From NCBI GenBank assembly GCA_963810905.1, contig CAWEPG010000016.1, positions 62,001 to 126,000 on the forward strand: DNA of 64,000 nucleotides. The letters are read 5' to 3'. Under the pieces are notes generated by a model. That model saw only the letters and a program-made list of their open reading frames with translations. It was not told where the DNA came from and searched no databases. A program made the position numbers and the translations under genes. Below, piece by piece: positions 36,433 through 45,614 of the stretch (positions are counted from its first letter, which is position 1; each line of letters opens with the position of its first letter). The DNA is from CAWBAT01 sp963810905 (GTDB lineage: Bacteria > Acidobacteriota > Terriglobia > Versatilivoradales > Versatilivoraceae).

Positions 36433-37794
36433 TCAGCGAATCTGCCTGTCGGAGAAGACCAATTTGAAAAAATCCGCTACGTGATCACCCCCCCCTAAGG
36501 CAGGTTTCTGGAGGCGAGTTTCCAGGTCAGTTTGAACCCAGTCATCGAGGAATAACCCTTTTTCCCCAGTCATACATTCGGACGGGAGAATCAGGCAATC
36601 TCCATACATTTGATTCTGAACTGAAGCATAGATATCACTGCCGCCAAGCAGCCCGGCAACTGTGATCCCTTTGCCGAGGAAATGATTTTCCACTGGCAGG
36701 CAGCGCAGGTCGATTTGGAATTTGGCGTTCATCTGATCAACGCATTCCTTGAGAATCGGGTAGAAGAGGACTCCTGTGACGACCGTCGCCCGGACTGGCA
36801 AACCCCGAGGTCGTGTCCAATCGAGAGACATCGTTTCCGCAAATTCGTCGAGGAAGTTTCGAATCATGCCGACGCCATTTTCGACGAGTGGGAAATCCCC
36901 ATAATGGGAGCGAGGAGGGATCGAATGTCCCGCCTTGATGTAAAACTCATCCCCCAGGAAACAAAAGGGAACTCCAATTTCGCTTTTATTCTTCTGCTGA
37001 ATCTGCTCGACATGGGCAATTGCTTCGGCCGCATAGGCCCCATCGACGGACCTTAGCTGGGGGAGCCCCTTTCGATGGTCGGTCAATCCGACAGGTACAA
37101 TCGAGACACTCATGACGGACGGGTAAAATTGGCGTAGATCATGAAGAGTGTGCTCCAAATTCTTCCCATCATTAATTCCCGGAATGAGGACGACCTGGGT
37201 ATGAAGCTGGATTCCCCCATCCACTAAGCGACGCATATTCCCCAGCAGGTCGTCTGGTATTTGGGACTGCAACAGATATTTTCTCAGCGCGGGATCCGTG
37301 GCATGCACGGAGACATACAATGGTGAAAGACGTTGCTCGAAAATTCTCTGGAAATCGTCTTCTGAAAGATTGGTCAGGGTGAGATAGTGTCCAAACAGAA
37401 AGGAGAGACGAAAGTCCTCGTCTTTCACCCGAAGAGTCCGGCGGATGTGCTTTCCTCGGGGGAGTTGGTGAACAAAACAGAAAATGCAATTGTTCTTACA
37501 AATTCTGGTCTGGATTCCCTCGAGTTCGAGGCCCAGGTCTTCATCTTCATCCTTCTCTATTTCGATTTCCCAAACTTCTCCAAAGGCCTTCATGATTCTC
37601 AAAGTCAGCTCAGATTCGACTGTCGAGGCAATGTATCGATAATCTAAAACGTCCTCGATCATGCGGTCATTGATGGCCAGAAGCCGGTCTCCCGCAGCCA
37701 ACCCCACTTCCTCTGCGATCGAGTCCGCATCGACTCCATGGATCAAAACTCCGGCTGTCTGTTGCTCCAATTTGTTGGGAGATTCAGGATTCAT
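36433..37794 (-). CDS. DUF512 radical SAM-like protein with N-terminal PDZ domain
   Basis: A 453-aa protein of three parts. A PDZ-like domain (about 10-75, VDADSIAEEVGLAAGDRLLA) comes first. A radical-SAM-type barrel then carries CKNNCIFCFVHQLPRGKHIR, that is CxxxCxxC for a [4Fe-4S] cluster. DUF512 forms the C-terminus (PVRATVVTGVLFYPIL). The family is conserved in many bacteria and adjacent to the ribosome-assembly GTPase in others, but its substrate is unknown. The stop-start distance to the upstream pgsA gene is only 9 bp, so the two form an operon. Confidence 0.9.
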   Translation of the reverse strand: MNPESPNKLEQQTAGVLIHGVDADSIAEEVGLAAGDRLLAINDRMIEDVLDYRYIASTVESELTLRIMKAFGEVWEIEIEKDEDEDLGLELEGIQTRICKNNCIFCFVHQLPRGKHIRRTLRVKDEDFRLSFLFGHYLTLTNLSEDDFQRIFEQRLSPLYVSVHATDPALRKYLLQSQIPDDLLGNMRRLVDGGIQLHTQVVLIPGINDGKNLEHTLHDLRQFYPSVMSVSIVPVGLTDHRKGLPQLRSVDGAYAAEAIAHVEQIQQKNKSEIGVPFCFLGDEFYIKAGHSIPPRSHYGDFPLVENGVGMIRNFLDEFAETMSLDWTRPRGLPVRATVVTGVLFYPILKECVDQMNAKFQIDLRCLPVENHFLGKGITVAGLLGGSDIYASVQNQMYGDCLILPSECMTGEKGLFLDDWVQTDLETRLQKPALGGGDHVADFFKLVFSDRQIR

Positions 37795-37803
37795 CGGGCC
37801 TTC

Positions 37804-38382
37804 TCAATGGTTCACTTGAAAACTTTCAGAGACTAATTTTTTCTTACCACGGTAGATATAGTCTAATCCCGAAAAAACAGTGATGGCCGCTGTCGCGAGA
37901 TATACCCCATTCATTCCACTCCAGGTGGTTCTTTGATAATTGAAATAGAGCACTCCCAGGATTGTCAGAATCTGCATGCACGTCGTCGCCTTCCCATAAA
38001 TTGACGGAGGAAATGATCGGTGACCCGTACTAATGACAATGATCAGGACACTGGCTACAAGGATGACGTCACGACTGATGACAATGATAGTAAGCCAGAG
38101 CGGGATCAAGTTGGGTAACCCCATCCCTTTAATTGAAAGTACTACAAACGAGGTCGTCAGGAGAAGCTTGTCGGCAATCGGGTCCAGGTAGGCCCCCAAA
38201 GACGTTTTCTGTTTGAGCCAGCGTGCCATTAAGCCGTCTAGGCCATCGGTCACCCCCGCGAGAATATAGATTGCAAATGCCCATCCGAAATAGTCGTAAA
38301 CCAGCAAAATGACGAAGATTGGAATGAAAACCATTCGTAAGATGGTCAACTGGTTGGCGGGAGTTAATACTTGGAAGGACAT
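37804..38382 (-). CDS. pgsA: CDP-diacylglycerol-glycerol-3-phosphate 3-phosphatidyltransferase
   Basis: Makes phosphatidylglycerol phosphate in the inner membrane. A 192-aa CDP-alcohol phosphatidyltransferase with the motif DGLDGLMARWLKQKTSLGAY-LD (the DGx2AR-x8-Gx3D-x3D pattern) near residues 43-66 and several transmembrane helices. Start is ATG 38382, MSFQVLTPANQLTILRM, the usual family beginning. It leads the operon with the DUF512 gene and has a promoter-like sequence about 30 bp upstream. Confidence 0.93.
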   Translation of the reverse strand: MSFQVLTPANQLTILRMVFIPIFVILLVYDYFGWAFAIYILAGVTDGLDGLMARWLKQKTSLGAYLDPIADKLLLTTSFVVLSIKGMGLPNLIPLWLTIIVISRDVILVASVLIIVISTGHRSFPPSIYGKATTCMQILTILGVLYFNYQRTTWSGMNGVYLATAAITVFSGLDYIYRGKKKLVSESFQVNH

Positions 38383-38417
38383 TAGTATGCAACCTCATGA
38401 AGACACAAAAACAATAA

Positions 38418-38447
38418 ATGCTATCGAAGGGGGAAAAACATTGTCAA
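38418..38447 (-). promoter_or_regulatory. Candidate promoter for pgsA-DUF512
   Basis: On the minus strand a perfect TTGACA (38447-38442) is followed after 18 bp by TAGCAT (38423-38418). The predicted start is near 38411, 29 bp before pgsA. The -35 lies inside one arm of the palindrome at 38443-38479. Confidence 0.45.
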
Positions 38448-38479
38448 ACCTTTTCGCCTTCGCCGCAGGCGAGTTTGAC
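38443..38479. repeat. Two-tier imperfect palindrome in a divergent promoter region
   Basis: Outer arms GTCAAAC (38443-38449) and GTTTGAC (38473-38479) and inner arms CGCCT (38455-38459) and AGGCG (38467-38471) are perfectly complementary. It is flanked by TTTATTTTC on the plus side and TGTTTTT on the minus side, so it could fold like a bidirectional terminator. However, it lies between two divergent genes and overlaps a -35 box, which argues for an operator. Confidence 0.5.
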
Positions 38480-38573
38480 TTTATTTTCAAATTCTGGGAA
38501 GCTGGATTATGTCTGGGGTCACACTGGATAGGATAGGATTGCCTGGAGTTTTTTCGCCTATTTTCCGTGGAGT

Positions 38574-39026
38574 ATGAGATTCACATCCTTGATTCTGGCA
38601 CCTCTTCAAATCATCTCATTCGTCCTATTACTAATCGGGCAGGCCGACCCAGACACAGTGCTGCAGCATCGGGTGACGACCAACCAGTTGACACCCGGAG
38701 AACCGGGAATCGTCACTCTGGAGTTGGGGGTCAAGGAGGGTTTTAAGATTGCTAAGAAACCTCCTCCAATGCTGCAACTAGCGTCCAGTCCGAATTTCGA
38801 AGTGAAGAGTCCGGTCCTTTTTCAAGAAGCTCGAGCAGGAAAAGACCCTGAGTACTACGGAGAACTCAAGCCTCTCGAAATCTCGGTTCTGACCAGAATG
38901 GAGATCCCCTCGAAACAATATGAACTAAATGGAAGATTGACATACATTTATTGTTCAGAAAAAGATAAATACTGTGGCCGGTCCGCCACAAATATCAAGA
39001 TCCCTGTCGTTGTTGTGAAGAAATAG
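38574..39026 (+). CDS. Secreted protein resembling the DsbD N-terminal domain
   Basis: A 150-aa protein with a signal peptide (SLILAPLQIISFVLLLIG) and an immunoglobulin-like beta domain. The LTYIYCSEKDKYCGRSATNI segment near the C-terminus has the two Cys and position expected for the DsbD-alpha (C103-C109-type) redox site. It may receive electrons in the periplasm, but no DsbD membrane part is adjacent. The assignment is by motif resemblance. The next gene starts 38 bp downstream on the same strand. Confidence 0.7.
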   Translation: MRFTSLILAPLQIISFVLLLIGQADPDTVLQHRVTTNQLTPGEPGIVTLELGVKEGFKIAKKPPPMLQLASSPNFEVKSPVLFQEARAGKDPEYYGELKPLEISVLTRMEIPSKQYELNGRLTYIYCSEKDKYCGRSATNIKIPVVVVKK

Positions 39027-39064
39027 TTTGGGCCGTAGTATGACCAATAACTTTTGGATTCCGT

Positions 39065-40216
39065 TTGTTTCGAGGTTCGCCAAGTCAAGCGGATGCGCTT
39101 CTGGTTTTCGTGCTTCTGATTTCACCTTTATTCTTCTTGTCGGGAGAAGAGCAGCCCGATCTCTCGAGTTACAGCAGTGTGGAAATTCTAGGTCGCGCGA
39201 ACCGCTCCTTCTCCATGCGAAATTTCTTGGCTTCGGAAAGGTACTTTCGCGAACTGGACCGCCGCCTGACTCATTTTCTCTCACAACAAGTTTCACAGCG
39301 CGAACCTCAAGAATCTCTCACGCAGATTGAAATTGATGAAGAACTCATTCTGGCCCCTTTTGGTTTGGGGCATACGTTGATCTTTTTGCACAAATACAAT
39401 GAGGCTGCGGAACAATTGGAGAAAGGACTCAAACTCTATCCAGATTGGGCGATCAATCACATTGAAATGCCCTTCTTTAAAGATCCCAGTTTTACAGGGC
39501 CCGTGGTCAACGATCTCCTGGATAAGATCCGTATTTCGGGGGATTCGGTAGCGTCTCTTTTACTCGGATACATTCAGTTTTTCAGTGAAGACTATCCTCG
39601 GGCCCATGAGTCATTTTCAAGAGCGTTAAAGAAAGATCCAAGATCGACAATCGCAAAGTTATTTCTTGAAAATATTTCACTGGCTTCTGGGCAGGACGCC
39701 AATTCCTCGCGTCCCCAACCCTCCCCGGAAAAGAGCGATGAGCTTCCCTCGGAAGAGCTGATTTCATATGGAAATTCCTTCTTTCGAAATTCAGAGTTTG
39801 CGATGGCCGCTAGTTACTATAAGAAAGCGATCGAGCGGGGCCAGGAAATCTCCGAAGCGCACATCGCCTATGGAGATTCTCTGTTTGCCTTAGGAAAATT
39901 TGAGGAGGCTACTCAGGCAATTGTGAAGGGTTTAGAGATCAATCCCGACTATGCAGAGAAACCCGTCAATCGTCGGGACTTCTATCGAAATCCTGTGGAG
40001 TTCGACCGGCAGCTTCAGTCCCTGGAAGGCTTTGTTCGAAGCCATCCATCAAACCTGGATGCTCGATTTCTCCTTGGGTATAACTATTTTTTCATCCAGG
40101 ATTATACCAAGGCCAACAAACAATTTCAGGCTGTGTTGATTAGCAAGACCTTGAACTCTCCTGCCCAGCTTCTGCGTCGCACGATCCAGCAGCTCAGGAC
40201 TTCGAAGCCCAAATAA
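39065..40216 (+). CDS. Exported TPR-repeat protein
   Basis: A 383-aa protein with a hydrophobic N-terminal segment (ALLVFVLLISPLFFL) and several TPR-like units in two groups: about 95-225 (for example YNEAAEQLEKGLKLYPDW and YPRAHESFSRALKKDPRS) and about 240-380 (for example FAMAASYYKKAIERG). It probably acts as a periplasmic scaffold. The start is doubtful: the in-frame TTG at 39065 gives an N-terminus without basic residues until Arg3, while ATG 39040 in the neighbouring frame would give a better signal peptide if one base were removed. It may form an operon with the preceding gene. Confidence 0.8.
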   Translation: MFRGSPSQADALLVFVLLISPLFFLSGEEQPDLSSYSSVEILGRANRSFSMRNFLASERYFRELDRRLTHFLSQQVSQREPQESLTQIEIDEELILAPFGLGHTLIFLHKYNEAAEQLEKGLKLYPDWAINHIEMPFFKDPSFTGPVVNDLLDKIRISGDSVASLLLGYIQFFSEDYPRAHESFSRALKKDPRSTIAKLFLENISLASGQDANSSRPQPSPEKSDELPSEELISYGNSFFRNSEFAMAASYYKKAIERGQEISEAHIAYGDSLFALGKFEEATQAIVKGLEINPDYAEKPVNRRDFYRNPVEFDRQLQSLEGFVRSHPSNLDARFLLGYNYFFIQDYTKANKQFQAVLISKTLNSPAQLLRRTIQQLRTSKPK

Positions 40217-40336
40217 CCTCTCCGAGCGAAAAACAGGAGGATGCCTTGCGCAAGAATCCTGCAAACGACCAGTCCCTGTCAGACTGAGTCTTTTTCAGGT
40301 AATGCTCTTCGATGATGTGTGGAGAAAAGTGCAGAA
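40217..40336. other. Gap between the TPR gene and tRNA-Val
   Basis: A hairpin-like element at roughly 40238-40260 (AGGAT ... ATCCT with an inner CTTG/CAAG) is visible without a T-tract. It could mark the 3' end of the TPR gene transcript. No open frame was seen. Confidence 0.3.
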
Positions 40337-40411
40337 TGGTGGGCGCTAGAGGATTTGAACCTCTGACTTCCACCGTGTGAAGGTGGCACTCTACCGCTGA
40401 GTTAAGCGCCC
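40337..40411 (-). tRNA. tRNA-Val (anticodon CAC)
   Basis: On the minus strand a full cloverleaf can be drawn: acceptor GGGCGCT/AGCGCCC, D-stem ACTC/GAGT, anticodon stem CCACC/GGTGG with loop TTCACAC (anticodon CAC at 40379-40377), T-stem AGAGG/CCTCT with loop TTCAAAT, discriminator A and an encoded CCA end. It is 75 nt including CCA and reads GUG codons. It lies between two plus-strand genes with no other tRNA nearby. Confidence 0.96.
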
Positions 40412-40437
40412 TAATGGTTAAGCAGCAAACCGGTGCT

Positions 40438-40467
40438 CTTGTACCATGGTCCCGACGATTTAGACAA
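40438..40467 (-). promoter_or_regulatory. Weak candidate promoter for tRNA-Val
   Basis: On the minus strand TTGTCT (40467-40462) and TACAAG (40443-40438) are 18 bp apart and end about 27 bp before the mature tRNA 5' end. The match is moderate and unproven. Confidence 0.28.
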
Positions 40468-40517
40468 GACCAAATTTCCCGTTTGCTCGGCCGAAATAGG
40501 ACTAGAAACGAGGTTGG

Positions 40518-41468
40518 ATGCTAAAGGTCGATCAGCAGCAGAAAATTGTTTCCTTGGTGAACACGATTGAAACCGTCATCAAAGGCAAACGCGAAATTGT
40601 CAAGCAAGCATTGACCGCACTCTTCGCCGGCGGACATCTTCTGATTGAGGATGTGCCCGGTGTGGGGAAAACAACCTTGGGACATGTCTTGGCTTTGGTG
40701 ATCCAATGCCGTTTTCATCGGATTCAATTTACCAGCGATCTTCTCCCTTCAGACATTATTGGAATCTCGATTTTCAACCAGGGGCTGCGCACTTTTGAGT
40801 TCAAGCCGGGACCAATCTTTGCGAATGTGATTCTGGCAGATGAGATCAACCGAACCACTCCTAAGACTCAAAGTGCTCTGCTCGAGGCAATGAGTGAGGG
40901 ACAAGTGACAGCCGACGGTCAGACTCTGGAAATCCCTCGTCCGTTCATGGTTCTGGCAACTCAAAATCCTATCGAACATCATGGGACCTATCCCCTCCCG
41001 GAATCGCAGCTAGACCGATTCCTGATGCGAATTAGAATCGGCTATCCGACATTGGATGAGGAGAAGACTATCTTCCGCAGTCAGTTGGGACGACATCCGA
41101 TTGAATCCGTGAAAGCGGTTCTCAACGTTGATGAAGTGCTCGAAATGCAACAATTCGTTCGAAGGATTCCGCTGGACGAGGTCATTCTGCAATATGCCCT
41201 CCAGATTGTCGAAAAGACCCGCCAAACAGAACTCCTGAGTCTTGGTGTTAGCCCTCGAGGATCCCTGGCTCTATTGCGGGCCGCGCAAGCACGGGCCTTC
41301 GTGGAAGGGCGCGACTATTGCCTGCCTGACGATGTGAAGGCGCTGGTTCCTGCCGTTCTGGGACATCGCGTGGTGCTGAATAGTCGTTTTTCAACGACGC
41401 TGCGACTGGGGGAGGAAACGGAGAAGATCTTAAGGGATATTGTCGATTCTGTGCCCGTTCCGATTTGA
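40518..41468 (+). CDS. MoxR-family AAA+ ATPase
   Basis: A 316-aa MoxR chaperone-type ATPase with Walker A in EDVPGVGKTTLGHVLA (about residue 40), Walker B in VILADEINRTTPKTQSALLE, sensor 1 in LATQNPIEHHGTYPLPE and sensor 2 in LGVSPRGSLALLRAAQA. MoxR proteins help metal insertion or complex maturation, often with a DUF58 partner. The next gene overlaps its stop by 4 bp, and a transglutaminase-like membrane protein completes the common MoxR-DUF58-TgpA operon. No von Willebrand A genes follow, unlike aerotolerance-type operons. Confidence 0.95.
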   Translation: MLKVDQQQKIVSLVNTIETVIKGKREIVKQALTALFAGGHLLIEDVPGVGKTTLGHVLALVIQCRFHRIQFTSDLLPSDIIGISIFNQGLRTFEFKPGPIFANVILADEINRTTPKTQSALLEAMSEGQVTADGQTLEIPRPFMVLATQNPIEHHGTYPLPESQLDRFLMRIRIGYPTLDEEKTIFRSQLGRHPIESVKAVLNVDEVLEMQQFVRRIPLDEVILQYALQIVEKTRQTELLSLGVSPRGSLALLRAAQARAFVEGRDYCLPDDVKALVPAVLGHRVVLNSRFSTTLRLGEETEKILRDIVDSVPVPI

Positions 41469-42895
41469 GCCGCCGTCCACTTCTTAGTCAAACACTCCGG
41501 AGCACCATCAGTGGTCGGATTCACAGCCATCATAAAGCATTGACCTCAACACCTCCTATGAAGCTTCCGCACTTTACTCATTGGAATTTTAGCTGGCGGC
41601 AATTATGGATGAATTTGCTGGGGACGCTTGCCCTGGGCCTCGCACTGGGGTCAGCCCTGGCTTCATCGGTGGCATCTCGCGAAGGCAATTGGGTCGGTGC
41701 TGTTGGGCTTGCTATTTTCTCTCTCCTGCTAGCCCTCACCATTTCTTTGACCATCGTCCCTCACCTGCTGAATCGCGTTCGTGGAGAATGGTTGACGTTT
41801 CACTTCAATGCGACCCGAGAAGGCTGGCTTTACATGCTGATCCTTTTCGTTACCGGTGTCGCCGCTTTCAATTCTGGCAATAATCTCTTATATGTCATTT
41901 TCTCAGTGGAGTTAGCTATTCTGATTGTTTCCGAAGGACTTTCTAGGCTGAATCTCTATCGGCTTCAAACCACCATTGATTTACCCGAGGTTGTCGTCGC
42001 CCAGCAGAAATTCAATGTTGGCATCACCCTGAAGAACAGCAAATGGCATTTGCCGTCATTTTCAATACAACTCAACAGCGGAAGCGTCGGGTTAGCCGAA
42101 AGAGGATTGGGCATAAAAAGGGAGAGCCGCAATGAGACTTCGGGAAGCATTCGCCGTTACCTGCTTTTTCTGCCAGGGACCGCGGAAAGAAAATACAACC
42201 TACCGCTTCAAATCTCCCATCGCGGCCGGCATACACTCCGGAACATGAAGGTTAGTAGCCGGTTCCCCTTCGGATTTTTCGAAAAAGCCAAGAGTGCTGG
42301 CCCTCCTCGAGATGTACTGGTGTTACCGGCGCTGGAACCGCCGGATGAGTTTTTTGAAACCTTGCCTCTCCTAAGTGGGGCACTTGGAAGCTTTTTTCGT
42401 GGAGGGGGTGTAGACCTCCATTCGCTGCGGGAATATTCCATCCGTGATTCGGCCCGCTTTATTGATTGGAAGGCCAGTGCTAAAACCGAATCCCTGATGT
42501 TTCGGGAATTCACGCGTGAAGACGACCGGAGGTGTTGCTTCGTATTTGATAATTACTTCCCCGGCTTCGAACAATCTTGGCGACCTGCATTTGAAAGGGC
42601 CATTGTGCTGTGTGCCAATGCTGCCCGTCACTTTCACGAGATGGCCTGCGAGATTCGCCTGGTGACCCCCGAAAGCAGCACCCCATTTTCGAACACTCGG
42701 GTGGGCTTAGTGGAAATCCTCAAGATCCTTGCGCTTATTGAACCAACCTCTGAAAAATCTCAAACGATCATGACTCTTGCCGGGGATAAGGCTTTCAAAA
42801 TAGTATTTTCAGCGAGTCACCGGGGAGAAATTCCAACGGCGGTGTGGACTTCCTCCCACGTGGTATTCACACGAGAGCTTCAGAAAAGAAGTTGA
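41465..42895 (+). CDS. DUF58 domain membrane protein
   Basis: A 476-aa protein (TTG start overlapping the moxR stop) or 445 aa from ATG 41558. Two early helices (about 55-95), then a TREGWLYMLILFVTGVAAFN helix typical of DUF58 proteins. The signature core is VDLHSLREYSIRDSARFIDW with SAKTESLMFREFTREDDRR near residue 345. It is the usual MoxR partner, likely presenting a vWA-like domain. The downstream transglutaminase gene begins 5 bp later. Confidence 0.9.
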   Translation: MSRRPLLSQTLRSTISGRIHSHHKALTSTPPMKLPHFTHWNFSWRQLWMNLLGTLALGLALGSALASSVASREGNWVGAVGLAIFSLLLALTISLTIVPHLLNRVRGEWLTFHFNATREGWLYMLILFVTGVAAFNSGNNLLYVIFSVELAILIVSEGLSRLNLYRLQTTIDLPEVVVAQQKFNVGITLKNSKWHLPSFSIQLNSGSVGLAERGLGIKRESRNETSGSIRRYLLFLPGTAERKYNLPLQISHRGRHTLRNMKVSSRFPFGFFEKAKSAGPPRDVLVLPALEPPDEFFETLPLLSGALGSFFRGGGVDLHSLREYSIRDSARFIDWKASAKTESLMFREFTREDDRRCCFVFDNYFPGFEQSWRPAFERAIVLCANAARHFHEMACEIRLVTPESSTPFSNTRVGLVEILKILALIEPTSEKSQTIMTLAGDKAFKIVFSASHRGEIPTAVWTSSHVVFTRELQKRS

Positions 42896-42900
42896 CCCTA

Positions 42901-45085
42901 ATGTCACTGGAACGACTTTTTCATCTGCTGACATACCTCCTCGTTGGTATCGGCTTCGCCATGCTGGCGTTGGCCAAGCAATTTTCCCTTTGGGTTATTG
43001 TTTTTTTTGTTATTCCTTACCTTCTTGCCTTTGCACCTCGTTTCGGCAGCAGTGACTGGTTAACGGTCCGTCAGGGTAACCTTCTAACTTGGCTATATGT
43101 CCCTTTCTTCCTGATCGATACTTTTCTACTCTCTCGATCCTTTGTCATCGCGGCACTTCATCTAATTCTGTTTGTACAGCTGATGAAGATGTACCAGCCA
43201 AGGCGAGACAGAGATTACTTTTACTTGATCGTGCTCAGTTTTTTAGAGGTCTTAGCTGCCTCATCCCTCACAATTGATCTTTCCTTTTTGTTCTTGTTTC
43301 TTATATTTGCGTTCCTTTGTATCTGTAGTTTGATTCTCTTTGAATTCAAAAGGGCTTCGCAGGCCGCTGCCTCCCACTCCGTTGAAAAAGTAGGGGAAAA
43401 GGAGAAAATCCAAGTTGACGGTGAAGTCTGCGAACTCACTGACAGACAGGCAGTTCAAGCAGTTCCTTTCATTTGGTCCCTGGGGGTTATCATTTTGGTT
43501 CTGGGGTCGGCCCTCGGGGCAGTCCTTTTTTTTTCCTTGCCCAGGTACGGTGCCGGATACTTTCACGGGAGAATTCAATTATCACAAACCCTAAGCGGCT
43601 TTTCGGATCATATCCGTCTCGGCGGGATTGGGTCCATCCAGCTCGACTCCTCGGTGGTTATGCGGATTCGTATTTCGGAGAACCTGACACCACTAAGGGA
43701 TGCAAAGTGGCGAGGCATTGCACTGGACTATTTTGATGGGAGAGGTTGGTCTAAGTCTACACAGACTAGGAAAATCGCTCTTCGTGGAAATGGAGACTAT
43801 GCCCTCCCCCAAAACTCTGGGCATGGGCCTTGGGTCCTTTATCAGGTATTGATGGAACCAAGCAACTCCGGCTATCTTTTTGCTCTCGAGCATGTTCAAC
43901 GTTTGAAGGTCAATGCAGCTCCTTTGATCTGGGACCCAGCAGATGATTCCCTTAGCGCTCCGCCCCATCCGTTTCGTCGACTGGCTTATCAAGCGGAATC
44001 CCTCTGTCATGACGCCTACGCGTCCCAACCCTTGAGTGTCCTGACGGATGATGACCGCCGTCGCTATTTGCAGCTTCCCAGCCTTGACTCTCGGGTTGCG
44101 GCACTTGCAAAGGAAATTTCATCCAGTGCTATGGGTGAACGAACTCTCGCAGAAAAAACCGAGAAATTCCTGCGCGACAACTACCGCTATTCTCTGGAAG
44201 AAGCACCGATATTGAATCCACAGCCATTGGAGTCGTTTCTATTCGAAACCCGAAAAGGCCATTGTGAGTATTTTGCGACCGCCATGGTCGTTTTGCTCAG
44301 AAACCTTGAAGTTCCTTCCCGAATTGTGAACGGTTTTCGCGGAGGAGATTATAACGGGATTGCCGGTGACCTGGTAGTGAGAGCTCGAATGGCTCACAGC
44401 TGGGTCGAGGTATTCATACCCGGTAGCGGGTGGAGTTCATTTGACCCAACTCCACCAGCTATTGAAGGCCCTCAACAGAGTCGTTTCTTCAAAACTTTGA
44501 ATAATTGTCTCGATGCTCTTGACCTGTTCTGGGGAGAGTGGATTCTGGGATACGATAGTCTGGTCCAAATCTCCCTCTTTAGGGGTATGGAGGAGCGCGC
44601 CGGCAACTGGGCCCGGTTTGGCCAAAACGTCTTTTATTGGACGACCTGGCAGCTCGGTGAGAAGCTTTTTCGGTTGACCGTGGACACCTGGCAGGCCATC
44701 CGATTCGTTCGAATTTCTTGGATCATCATCCTGCTCCTGCTTTGTGTTGCACTCATTGGTTGCATGTTCTGGTTTGTAAGGCGAAATGGACAAGATGAAG
44801 CAACAGAGCCGAGCCGTCAAATGGCAACCGCAATTCAGCTCTACACGGCTCTTCTGTGCTCGCTGAAAAGTTTAGGCAGAACAAAATCGGAATATTTGAC
44901 TCCTAACGAATTTGCAGCTACTTTTGCCCGGGACGCAATCGGTCGCCAGGTGGAGGAGATCACCACAATTTATAATCATCCTTCGATTTAGTTCGGAACC
45001 GCCGAGTCACGAGCAACTCAAGCACGCCTATCAATTGTTGGATGAGATCAAGGCGTGCAAGAGAACGATGCGCATCAGTCGGTGA
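42901..45085 (+). CDS. TgpA-like DUF3488/transglutaminase membrane protein, C-terminus +1 frameshifted
   Basis: A polytopic protein with an N-terminal bundle of about six helices and one near residue 205. The papain-like transglutaminase core follows: Cys in KGHCEYFATAMVVLLRNLEV, His in RMAHSWVEVF and Asp in GWSSFDPTPP. A late helix (about 610-630) precedes a DUF4129-like tail. The first frame stops at TAG 44989-44991 within the tail. Skipping one base there continues as SSEPPSHEQLKHAYQLLDEI to a stop at 45085, typical of the family's end. It starts 5 bp after the DUF58 gene; ATG 42901 was preferred to an overlapping start at 42844. Confidence 0.88.
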
Positions 45086-45242
45086 GTCATCCTTCCGAGT
45101 AGAACATTTTCGAAGACTCGAATGGATCCCAGAAGGGCATGAACATGTTGAGAAAGTTTTGCAGTAAATTGCCATCACCCGGTAACTTCCGCTCTTCAGT
45201 TCACCTCGATCATTTCATTTTCCAACGGGAGATATGTTTAGC

Positions 45243-45614
45243 ATGAATCGTTCAAATGAAAATCCTATTTCCTCAATCTATCAAGAAAGTAGGCCATGGG
45301 GAGGGTTCCGTCGTTACACACACAACCAAATCAGCACAGTCAAAATCATTACCGTCAACCCTGGTGAGATCCTTTCCCTGCAATACCATCATCATCGTGA
45401 TGAACTTTGGGTGGCACTCGATCGGGGTTTAAAGGTGACCCTAGGGGAAAGAATTTGGGAACCTGAACCGTATGAGGAAATCTACATCCCCCGGGGAACA
45501 AACCATCGAATGGCCGGTGTAGGGGAAAAATCGGGTCGGTGGCTTGAAATCTCATTCGGAGAGTTCAACGAAGAAGACATAGTCCGACTTGAAGATCGCT
45601 ATAACCGGGAATGA
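45243..45614 (+). CDS. Mannose-6-phosphate isomerase-like cupin
   Basis: A 123-aa single cupin similar to the C-terminal domain of bifunctional ManC/type II phosphomannose isomerase. It has SRPWGGFRRY, ITVNPGEILSLQYHHHRDEL (metal-ligand His cluster) and EEIYIPRGTNHRM. It may isomerise mannose-6-phosphate or bind a sugar phosphate. ATG 45243 was chosen over ATG 45234 because GGGAG is better spaced. Its TGA overlaps the ATG of the Smr gene. Confidence 0.86.
   Translation: MNRSNENPISSIYQESRPWGGFRRYTHNQISTVKIITVNPGEILSLQYHHHRDELWVALDRGLKVTLGERIWEPEPYEEIYIPRGTNHRMAGVGEKSGRWLEISFGEFNEEDIVRLEDRYNRE

Noticed and set aside
44960..45178. Minus-strand 72-codon open frame after the transglutaminase gene
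   Set aside because: It overlaps the restored C-terminal frame, has shadow-like composition and no ribosome site.
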